DNA of 7,931 nt from an uncultured Bacteroidota bacterium (GTDB lineage Bacteria > Bacteroidota > Bacteroidia > Chitinophagales > Chitinophagaceae): contig CAINOM010000640.1 of assembly GCA_903851455.1 (NCBI GenBank), positions 1 to 7,931 of the forward strand. Reading direction: 5' to 3'. Both the position numbers and the translations under genes were made by a program. Of this stretch, positions 1 through 5,632 are shown piece by piece. The notes under the pieces are model-generated. The model was not told where the DNA came from and did no database searches. It saw only the letters and a program-made list of their open reading frames with translations. Positions within the stretch are counted from its first letter, which is position 1; each line of letters starts with the position of its first letter.

Positions 1-1791
1 CATCACGAATTTGCGAGTGACGACTATCCATACCTTGCTTATAATCCTTATATCAAAGACCTTTCATGGGCCGGCATCAAAGCCATATTTTCTAATTATT
101 ACTTTTCCAATTACCACCCCATTACTTCACTGACGTGGGCTATCGAATATAAAATATGGCAGATGAATCCAATGCCGTATCATATTACCAACCTGTTGCT
201 GCACCTGGTCAACACACTGTTGGTATTTGTATTTTTTAAGAAACTGGTGAACAGTAATAATGTGGCGCTTATCTGCGCTGCTTTGTTTGCCCTGCATCCC
301 ATGCACGTGGAGGTTGTAGCCTGGGTGGCCCAGCGGAAAGACCTTGTGTATACTGCGTTTTTCCTCTTGTCGCTGATATTTTATGTGCAGTTTACGAATA
401 ACAAAAAAGTGCTGATCTATGTATGCTCGGTATTGTTCTTTATCCTGTCTCTGCTATCAAAATCAATGGCCATCACATTGCCGGTATTGCTGGTGCTGAT
501 AGACTATTACCGGGGAAGTCTCACCGCTAAATCGCTGATCAACAAGATTCCGTTTTTCGTGCTTTCCCTTGGGTTCGGAATACTGACGCTTAAAACGCAG
601 GAAGGCATCCGTTTTGATAAAGACTTTACCCCCGTATTCCCTTTTGTAGATCGCATCTTCCTGGTTTGCTATGCTGTTTGCTTGTACCTGTACGATCTTA
701 TAGTACCCACTGGTCTTGCATTGTTTCATTTTTACCCGGTGAAAACAAATGGCTCTTTTCCCATGATGGTCTATGCATCACCTTTCATTTTGATCCTGAT
801 AGCCTTCCTGATCACCCGTATTAAGTCTTTCCGTAAGGAGCTGATCTTTGGCTTTTTGTTTTTTCTCATCAGCATTTCCATCGTGCTCCAGTTCGTGCCG
901 GCGGGCTGTGCCATCATTTCTGAGCGCTACACCTACGTGCCCTACCTGGGCTGTTTTTTCATCATTGCTATGTTTTACGATCGGCTGCAGGCAGGCGCTT
1001 TCAAGCCGCTCATAAAATTTAAAGCCCTTTCTAATTATGTGCTCATCTGCTTTATCGGTCTGCTTGCCGCGGTAGCACTGGTAAGGGTGGGTAACTGGGA
1101 AAACTACGAGACTCTGCTGGACGACCTCGTGGCAAAAGAACCCGACAATCCCTATTCGTATTTTTCGCGCAGCCATTATCTATTGGAGTTTAAGCAAGAC
1201 CCGAAGGCTGCCCTTGCAGATATACAGGAAGCGATAAAGCTGGATACAACGGTTGCCAGTAGCTACAGTAATTGCGGTTTCCTGATGGGTATCATGAGAG
1301 ATTATCCGGGTTCAGTGCGCGCTTTTGATATGGCTATTAAGCTGGACTCTTCTGATCGTAAGTACCACATGAACCGGGGCATATCGCGCATGATGCTGCC
1401 TGATTATAAAGGCGCCCTTGCCGATTTTAACATCTGGCTCGCGGCAGATTCTTCCAGCGCCGAGATGGTCTATGATAAGGCATTCTGTTTGTACCATGTT
1501 GGCGATACCGCTCAGGCTGCAGTTGTATTTAATAAGGCGCTCGCACTCAATCCTAAGTATGTGGACGCATACTACCAGCTTGGCACCCTCTATTTTTTGC
1601 AGAAAGACTACAAAAAGGCCATACAGCAGTTCAGCAGTGCCATAGCGCTAAAGAAAGACTATACCGATGCCTATTATAATCGCGCCGCAGCCAAGTTCAA
1701 TTCAAACGATCCCGGAGCATGCGACGACATCCGGATGGCGATGAGCCTGGGTCAAAAAGTGGCGCCCGAGATTCTGGCGAAGTGCAAGTAG
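1..1791 (+). CDS. TMTC-like GT-C membrane glycosyltransferase with C-terminal TPR array (5' partial)
   Basis: The frame is open from base 1, so the true start lies upstream; the ATG at 163 is internal. 596 residues are visible (numbered from base 1). An acidic pair D7-D8 sits in the first extracytoplasmic loop, the usual GT-C catalytic position, followed by NYHPITSLTWAIEY, a HITNLLLHLVN helix, HPMHVEVVAWVAQRKD (about 99-114), a SKSMAITLPV segment and ERYTYVPYLG (from 308). This order matches bacterial relatives of TMTC/O-mannosyltransferase-like proteins. Many hydrophobic segments span roughly 55-365. From about 385 to the end there are about six TPR units (for example the A-A-F-x-K-A-L-x-L-N-P type) that probably bind partner proteins. 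The family uses lipid-linked sugars as donors; acceptor and sugar here are unknown. It ends with TAG 151 bp before the protease gene. The missing N-terminus is probably only the first membrane helix. The fold and TPR calls are firm; enzymatic activity is inferred. Confidence 0.85.
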   Translation, partial: HHEFASDDYPYLAYNPYIKDLSWAGIKAIFSNYYFSNYHPITSLTWAIEYKIWQMNPMPYHITNLLLHLVNTLLVFVFFKKLVNSNNVALICAALFALHPMHVEVVAWVAQRKDLVYTAFFLLSLIFYVQFTNNKKVLIYVCSVLFFILSLLSKSMAITLPVLLVLIDYYRGSLTAKSLINKIPFFVLSLGFGILTLKTQEGIRFDKDFTPVFPFVDRIFLVCYAVCLYLYDLIVPTGLALFHFYPVKTNGSFPMMVYASPFILILIAFLITRIKSFRKELIFGFLFFLISISIVLQFVPAGCAIISERYTYVPYLGCFFIIAMFYDRLQAGAFKPLIKFKALSNYVLICFIGLLAAVALVRVGNWENYETLLDDLVAKEPDNPYSYFSRSHYLLEFKQDPKAALADIQEAIKLDTTVASSYSNCGFLMGIMRDYPGSVRAFDMAIKLDSSDRKYHMNRGISRMMLPDYKGALADFNIWLAADSSSAEMVYDKAFCLYHVGDTAQAAVVFNKALALNPKYVDAYYQLGTLYFLQKDYKKAIQQFSSAIALKKDYTDAYYNRAAAKFNSNDPGACDDIRMAMSLGQKVAPEILAKCK

Positions 1792-1942
1792 AAGACTTAT
1801 TTTATTTGCCACATTATTTGATGTGTACACCACAAACATTTCTGTGTTCCCTGGATCGACCGCCTAAATAGCCATGAGGCGTTCTGATAAGCTAAATAAT
1901 CCCTATATTGCGCATTCATTTTTATTTTAATCCTAAATACTC

Positions 1943-4162
1943 ATGTTCAATAAGTTTATCTTAGTTGTGGCTGCTATCCTATGTACAGCCGGAATCGTTC
2001 GTGCGCAATCTGACGTGCAGCCGTGTGCTACCGACGAACATTACCGCCAGATGCTGGAAAAATACCCCCAACTGGCAGCAATGGAGACGCAGTTTGAAGA
2101 TCAGCTAAGCAAGCGGATGGCCGAGCGTACCACAGCCGCCACCGACACGACAATATACGATGTGCCCCTGGTAATACATGTTATTCATGATTACGGTGCA
2201 GAGAACCTGAGCGACACGGTATTGTATGACGCAGTAAAATACTGGACAACCGTTTACCTGAAACAAAATGCCGACACTGCAGATGTCATACCTACATTTG
2301 TGCCTTATGTTGGCAAACCCGGTATGCGTTTTCACCTTGCCACAAAGGACCCGAATGGTAACCCCACTAAGGGCATTGTAAGGTTCCAGTCATATCTCAC
2401 CAGTACGGCCGACGACGAGGCTAAATTCGGTCAGTGGCCACAGAATGAATATGTGAACATATGGTTCATCAGTGCTTTCGGATCCAGCTTAACCGGAGTT
2501 GCAGCTTATGCAATATTGCCATCCACTGTCGTTTTTGAGCCGTTTTATGATGGTATCATCTGTATTGCCAGTTATGTAAGCAATGATAAGACCATCCCCC
2601 ATGAGATGGGCCACATAATGAACCTGTCGCACCCGTGGGGAAATACAAACAACCCGGGAGTATCCTGCGGTGGTAATGACTTTGTAGATGATACACCGCC
2701 TACCATGGGCCATAACGGTACCGGCTGCACCGCCGCTGCACTTTATGATACTACCTGTGCTACCGGCTATGAGAAACTTTACACATCTTCGGATGGAACT
2801 ATGGATTCGCTTGTTAATTATCCCGATACCGCTAACTCGCAGAATATCATGGATTATACGTACTGCGCAAGGATGTTCACAAAAGGACAGGCGGCCCGTA
2901 TGCGCGCAGCGATCACTAATGCAACTGGTGGCCGTAGCAATCTGTGGAGTCCCGCTAATCTCGCTGCTACCGGAGCGCTGACGCCGATGCAAGATCTTCC
3001 CCCGGTGCCGGATTTCATCATGAACCGTGGCATCCCAACTACTTCTGATACCAGGGCGTATTTCCTGACCACCAACTGCGCATCCAGTTTTGTTTTTCGC
3101 AATGCCAGCTGGAACGATACAATTACGAGCGTGTCATGGGCTTTTTCAAACGGTGCCACGCTCCCTACTTCTACCAGTATGTCGACAGTTACCAACAAGT
3201 TCTCTGTTCCTGGCTGGGTAACAGTTTCCCTGACCGCTACCGCCAACTCGGGCAGCACAACACTGGTTAATACCCAGGCAGTTTATGCAGCCGATACAAC
3301 ACCGGCCGGTGGAGTAGGGTATACACAGAGTTTTGCCAGTGCAAGCGACATCAGCAACTGGCCGATGTTCAATTATTATAACAACCAGTTTAAATGGGAA
3401 TTCTATCACGGGGCAGGTATAGGCGACACTACCTGTCTGCGTTATCGTTCTTACGATTCTTCAAACAGGATCACCGGTAACGCTGTTGGCGACAAAGACG
3501 ATATTTATACCCCTGCGTTCAATCTTTCCGGCACAACGGGGAATCTTTATTTTAACTTCTTTACCACTTCGGCATATACGCGGCACAACATCGGCAGCGG
3601 TACCACACTTGTGGACGATTCACTTGAAGTTGATGTAAGTATTAACGGCGGAGCGAGCTGGGCCAGGATAGGCGGTTACGGAAGTACCAGGCTTTATAAC
3701 AACGGCAACTACGGTATTGAGTTTGTTCCTAATTCAGCAACACAGTGGCTGCCAAGGTCCCTTAATATTCCCACACTCTACCGCACCGGCGAGACATTCT
3801 TTAGGTTCCGTTATCACCCCGGCAATACCGGCAACGATCTCTACATTGACAACATGAGCATCGGTACGCTGCCAGCGGGTGTAAAGGAAGCGGTAACATC
3901 CGCTCCAAATACGTTCAATATTTTCCCAAACCCTTCATCAAATGGCTTCAACCTCGTGTTTAAGACGGGCAATGATGGCATTGTAAGCTACAATGTGAAA
4001 GACATCACCGGTAAAGTGATCTATGAGAATAAAAAGGTTTTCAACGCGAACAGTGTTGAGCAGGAATCAATATCCCGCTCAATAACACCAGCTGCAGGTA
4101 TGTACTTCGTTACAGTTACTATCGATGGCGTGAATATGACACAGAAAATGGTGGTATATTAA
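1943..4162 (+). CDS. Secreted M43 (pappalysin-type) zinc metalloprotease with T9SS type A sorting domain
   Basis: A 739-residue exported protease. Residues 1-21 form a signal peptide ending VRA before Q22. A short propeptide-like region carries C28 in a C-A-T context, which could be a cysteine switch (inference). The catalytic domain (about 55-335) has the zinc site HEMGHIMNLSH: H220, E221, H224, H230. A Cys-containing stretch (CGGNDFVDDTPP) follows, then the Met-turn NIMDY with M303, C308 and the FTKGQAARM helix. This is the metzincin M43 pattern. After it come a PKD-like beta-sandwich (about 357-450), a jelly-roll/MAM-like domain (about 457-648, ending NDLYIDNMSI) and a C-terminal sorting domain starting FNIFPNP at 658, which directs transport by the type IX system and surface anchoring or release. 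The start is the first ATG after an AT-rich leader without a clear ribosome binding site. Substrate is unknown. No link to neighbours is evident; it is probably monocistronic, ending in the hairpin just downstream. Confidence 0.93.
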   Translation: MFNKFILVVAAILCTAGIVRAQSDVQPCATDEHYRQMLEKYPQLAAMETQFEDQLSKRMAERTTAATDTTIYDVPLVIHVIHDYGAENLSDTVLYDAVKYWTTVYLKQNADTADVIPTFVPYVGKPGMRFHLATKDPNGNPTKGIVRFQSYLTSTADDEAKFGQWPQNEYVNIWFISAFGSSLTGVAAYAILPSTVVFEPFYDGIICIASYVSNDKTIPHEMGHIMNLSHPWGNTNNPGVSCGGNDFVDDTPPTMGHNGTGCTAAALYDTTCATGYEKLYTSSDGTMDSLVNYPDTANSQNIMDYTYCARMFTKGQAARMRAAITNATGGRSNLWSPANLAATGALTPMQDLPPVPDFIMNRGIPTTSDTRAYFLTTNCASSFVFRNASWNDTITSVSWAFSNGATLPTSTSMSTVTNKFSVPGWVTVSLTATANSGSTTLVNTQAVYAADTTPAGGVGYTQSFASASDISNWPMFNYYNNQFKWEFYHGAGIGDTTCLRYRSYDSSNRITGNAVGDKDDIYTPAFNLSGTTGNLYFNFFTTSAYTRHNIGSGTTLVDDSLEVDVSINGGASWARIGGYGSTRLYNNGNYGIEFVPNSATQWLPRSLNIPTLYRTGETFFRFRYHPGNTGNDLYIDNMSIGTLPAGVKEAVTSAPNTFNIFPNPSSNGFNLVFKTGNDGIVSYNVKDITGKVIYENKKVFNANSVEQESISRSITPAAGMYFVTVTIDGVNMTQKMVVY

Positions 4163-4181
4163 TTTAGTTTCCTTATTGATA

Positions 4182-4211
4182 AACGGGAGCGGCCAATCGG
4201 TCGCTCTCGTT
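4182..4211. terminator. Hairpin terminator between convergent protease and MerC-like genes
   Basis: A 13-bp stem (4182-4194 with 4199-4211, two G-T wobble pairs) closes a 4-base AATC loop. On the plus strand it is followed by a T-rich tail (TTATTTATT), fitting a Rho-independent terminator for the protease gene. The minus-strand side runs into TTATCAATAA, a weaker tail, so it may serve both convergent genes. The base of the stem overlaps the TAA stop codon of the minus-strand gene by two bases. Confidence 0.8.
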
Positions 4212-4596
4212 ATTTATTACAAGGTCTCATACTCTTTCTTATTCTTCGGATATTAATAAAATGGGTCACCACAAGACCGGCCGAGGCAATATAAGCCATC
4301 CAGTGAAGATGTGCCTGGAAGATGATTGCTAACGCAAGGATTGTCCAGAACAGCCATAATGAAGTTCTTATTTGCCGGGCAGGCGTATGACTTGCTGAAT
4401 GATAGACAGCCAGGAAACTTATCAGTAAAAAGACATAGTCCAGTTGCTCCCACCACGATGGCAGGTTTAAGGGGCTGCTGTCTGTAAAGGAGAATTTAAG
4501 CAGGAATAATACGGGTATCACCAGGCAGTGTATGGTGCACAATACCGCACTCGTAATGCCAGCCCTGTCTGATGCTGTGGATACTTTTTCGTTCAT
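4210..4596 (-). CDS. MerC-family small inner-membrane protein
   Basis: 128 residues, close to the usual MerC length (about 130-140). Near the N-terminus is the family signature D10-x2-G13 ... L-C20-T-I-H23-C24-L-x2-P28, a Cys-x2-His-Cys metal-ligand motif at the start of the first membrane helix. About four hydrophobic helices follow (roughly 14-35, 52-65, 79-95, 98-115), with further histidines H66, H70, H96, H98 and H112 and a basic tail. MerC proteins of mercury operons move Hg(II) inward; Bacteroidota homologues often occur without mer genes, and none are seen here, so another soft or transition metal is more likely (inference). I chose the ATG at 4596: the frame stays open to 4707, but that extension would cover the promoter and both operators and encodes nothing family-like. 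It is divergent from the Fur-family gene and probably controlled by it. Confidence 0.82.
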   Translation of the reverse strand: MNEKVSTASDRAGITSAVLCTIHCLVIPVLFLLKFSFTDSSPLNLPSWWEQLDYVFLLISFLAVYHSASHTPARQIRTSLWLFWTILALAIIFQAHLHWMAYIASAGLVVTHFINIRRIRKSMRPCNK

Positions 4597-4603
4597 TCGC
4601 AAA

Positions 4604-4618
4604 TGCAACTGTATTGCA
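4604..4618. promoter_or_regulatory. Operator 1, palindrome TGCAAC-TGT-ATTGCA (predicted Fur/Zur-family site)
   Basis: A 15-bp inverted repeat with five perfect pairs per arm. It agrees with operator 2 at the arm positions, giving a shared consensus TGCAAC-N3-GTTGCA. It overlaps the downstream edge of the minus-strand -7 element and covers the expected transcription start of the MerC-like gene, an ideal place for a repressor. The regulator is inferred to be the adjacent Fur-family protein. Confidence 0.6.
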
Positions 4619-4644
4619 AATGTATGACAATATAGTAAACGCAA
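4617..4644 (-). promoter_or_regulatory. Bacteroidota-type promoter for the MerC-like gene
   Basis: On the minus strand TACATTTG (4624 to 4617) matches the Bacteroidota -7 consensus TAnnTTTG exactly. A TTG (4644 to 4642) lies 17 bases upstream as the -33 element. The predicted start of transcription is near 4610, giving a short leader of about 13 bases before the ATG at 4596 and supporting that start codon. Operator 1 lies at the start site and operator 2 covers the -33 element. Confidence 0.6.
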
Positions 4645-4654
4645 CATTGTTGTA
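4640..4654. promoter_or_regulatory. Operator 2, palindrome CGCAAC-ATT-GTTGTA (predicted Fur/Zur-family site)
   Basis: A perfect 11-bp core, CAACATTGTTG (4642-4652), extends with symmetric AAA/TTT flanks two bases further out. Its arms match operator 1. Its centre is 36 bp from that of operator 1. It covers the -33 element of the minus-strand promoter and lies just upstream of the plus-strand -7 element, so one bound repressor could block both directions. Confidence 0.62.
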
Positions 4655-4660
4655 TTTATG

Positions 4661-4668
4661 TACATTTG
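4661..4668 (+). promoter_or_regulatory. Bacteroidota -7 element for the Fur-family gene
   Basis: TACATTTG matches TAnnTTTG exactly and is the same octamer as the opposing promoter's -7 element. No TTG is found at the usual 17-23 base spacing upstream, so the promoter may be weak or use other contacts. Transcription would start around 4673-4676, leaving a leader of about 12-15 bases before the ATG at 4688, with no Shine-Dalgarno sequence. Confidence 0.5.
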
Positions 4669-4687
4669 TGAAAACTTTTTTTGAAAC

Positions 4688-5101
4688 ATGGATATCTCGC
4701 AGCACATCAGGGAGCGGGGATTAAAGGTAACGCCGTCGAGGCTGAGCGTAATGAAGGTGCTGGAGGGCGACCACCGGGCCTATGCTCATGCCGATCTGGA
4801 AGCTATCTTCAGCAATATGGACCGCGTAACCTTGTACCGCGTTTTGAATGATTTTGAGGAAAGCGGCCTGGTGCATAAAGTGATAGATATGGATGGTGTT
4901 ACGAGGTTTGCTTATTGCAAGCATTCTTGTCCGGGCACACATCATGCCGACGAACATGCACATTTCAATTGCCAGGCCTGCCGGAAAATGTTTTGCCTTG
5001 AAAATCTACCAGCGCCGTCTTTTAGCGTTCCCAGGGGGTTTAAGGCAATGGGTCAAAATATTCTTGTGTTCGGATTGTGTAAGAGCTGCAGCGCAGCGTA
5101 A
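4688..5101 (+). CDS. Fur-superfamily metalloregulator, probably Zur-like
   Basis: 137 residues, typical for the family. The N-terminal winged helix includes RGLKVTPSRLSVMKVL (10-25) and the recognition-helix region DRVTLYRVLNDFEESGLVHKV (45-65, cited in part as its hallmark TLYR). The dimerisation/metal domain has H79, C81, H85, H86, H90-A-H92, then C95-x2-C98 and C131-x2-C134. The two CxxC pairs form the usual structural zinc site, and the His-rich stretch is the likely sensing site. An in-frame TGA six bases before the ATG fixes the start. Members repress metal-uptake genes when their metal is bound. Zur is favoured over Fur because of the short form, the His-rich sensor region, and the MerC-like, His-rich and receptor genes around it, but iron or another metal cannot be excluded. 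Operator 2 beside its own promoter predicts autoregulation. The next gene starts 17 bases downstream, so they are probably cotranscribed. Confidence 0.9.
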   Translation: MDISQHIRERGLKVTPSRLSVMKVLEGDHRAYAHADLEAIFSNMDRVTLYRVLNDFEESGLVHKVIDMDGVTRFAYCKHSCPGTHHADEHAHFNCQACRKMFCLENLPAPSFSVPRGFKAMGQNILVFGLCKSCSAA

Positions 5102-5118
5102 TTTAGCAGTGGGTAAAA

Positions 5119-5472
5119 TTGATATCGATAGTTGAATTGAGAAAGAAGTTCGTCCATATAGTAAGTTGGCTAATGCTGGTGGTGTTCCTCGTCGGGGTGA
5201 TCCCAAAGGAGTACCTGCATGATGCATTGTATCATCACCATGACGATGTTCATCCTGTTTACAAGAAAGGGGAGCTCGTTTTCACCAACAAACATAACCA
5301 CTGCGCTTTTGTAGGTTTTGTATTTGCGCCATTCGTTGCCACAGAAAAGCAATTTCTTTCTTTCAGTGAATATCCGGTCCATTCCGCTAATTATCTTCTG
5401 CCGTCTTATTACTTTGCATATTCTTCTGTACACGAGTCTGTCTCCTTACGTGGCCCGCCTGTTATTTCCTGA
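5119..5472 (+). CDS. Small His-rich membrane-anchored or exported protein, possible metal-binding accessory
   Basis: 117 residues if the TTG at 5119 is used; an in-frame TAG at 5104 limits extension, and the first ATG (5173) would fall inside the hydrophobic segment, so TTG is preferred. A basic start (R8, K9, K10) precedes one hydrophobic stretch (about 11-28), then IPKEYLHDALYHHHDDVH (28-45) and KHNHC (58-62). I infer an N-in orientation that places the histidines in the periplasm. The cleavage site is unclear, so it could be a signal anchor. No catalytic domain is recognised. Small proteins with this plan (hydrophobic start, I-P-K-E-x2-H, His cluster, later H-x-H-C) occur beside TonB-dependent receptors in Bacteroidota; that is recollection, not a search. 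It sits 17 bp after the Fur-family gene and 160 bp before the receptor. A role in holding or handing over zinc or copper in the envelope is inference. Confidence 0.72.
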   Translation: MISIVELRKKFVHIVSWLMLVVFLVGVIPKEYLHDALYHHHDDVHPVYKKGELVFTNKHNHCAFVGFVFAPFVATEKQFLSFSEYPVHSANYLLPSYYFAYSSVHESVSLRGPPVIS

Positions 5473-5487
5473 ATAACTTATTTGATG

Positions 5488-5507
5488 GGTGCTGGTTGCA
5501 CAGCGCT
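5488..5507 (+). other. Stem-loop just after the small His-rich gene
   Basis: A 7-bp stem (5488-5494 with 5501-5507, two G-T wobbles) closes a six-base loop GTTGCA. It begins 16 bases after the stop codon. There is no following T-run, so by itself it is not a convincing terminator. The loop matches one operator half-site, with no second half at the proper spacing. Confidence 0.4.
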
Positions 5508-5543
5508 ATTACGAGGGCTTCAGCTTAATGCCCCTGTCGTAAT
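5508..5543 (+). terminator. Possible intrinsic terminator or attenuator stem-loop
   Basis: Outer arms ATTACGA (5508-5514) and TCGTAAT (5537-5543) pair perfectly. Inner GGGC (5515-5518) pairs with GCCC (5530-5533), with a three-base bulge on the right and an 11-base loop. It directly abuts the preceding stem-loop. The tail TTAATTAG is only weakly T-rich, so termination may be partial, which would lower receptor expression relative to the upstream genes. Confidence 0.4.
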
Positions 5544-5551
5544 TTAATTAG

Positions 5552-5595
5552 ATCGCAACGATTTGCTGCGATGTGCGCAGTCTTAGCCACACATC
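5552..5595 (+). other. Overlapping, mutually exclusive short inverted repeats upstream of the receptor
   Basis: Three short pairings share bases and cannot all form at once: ATCGCA (5552-5557) with TGCGAT (5567-5572); CTGCG (5566-5570) with CGCAG (5576-5580); and GATGTG (5570-5575) with CACATC (5590-5595). They could belong to a regulatory leader of the receptor gene. Arms of 5-6 bp can arise by chance. I see no match to a known riboswitch and no clear TAnnTTTG promoter in 5473-5632. Confidence 0.25.
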
Positions 5596-5632
5596 TTGAA
5601 TTAACCAGGCTTATAACTCCAAAATCAGGACC

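Noticed and set aside
1792..1942. Terminator or promoter between the glycosyltransferase and protease genes
   Set aside because: The only inverted repeat seen (CGCCT 1861-1865 with AGGCG 1877-1881) has a short stem, a long loop and no T-run. The TTTG copies at 1805 and 1817 lack the TA of a -7 element, and TATATTG near 1905 is an imperfect match. A promoter must exist somewhere but I cannot place it.
4210..4596. Mercury resistance operon
   Set aside because: No mercuric reductase, MerT, MerP or MerR-type regulator is present; the linked regulator is Fur-family.
4599..4622. Direct repeat GCAAATG at 4599-4605 and 4616-4622 as a second -7 element or binding repeat
   Set aside because: The copy nearer the gene reads TGCATTTG on the minus strand, missing the TA of the consensus, and is only a few bases from the start codon. 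It is explained by the overlap of operator 1 with the promoter.
4597..4707. Longer N-terminus for the MerC-like protein starting at the ATG at 4707
   Set aside because: The extra 37 residues overlap the promoter, both operators and the start of the divergent regulator, and do not resemble the family. The start at 4596 places the C-x2-H-C helix at the normal distance from the N-terminus and fits the predicted transcript start.
5555..5566. Third operator upstream of the receptor (GCAA-CGAT-TTGC)
   Set aside because: The half-sites resemble the operators but the spacing is one base shorter and the outer positions do not fit. The GTTGCA at 5495-5500 is also only a single half-site.
5473..5632. 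Cobalamin or other known riboswitch before the receptor
   Set aside because: No conserved box of a known riboswitch class is recognisable, and the region is short. Only generic hairpins are visible.
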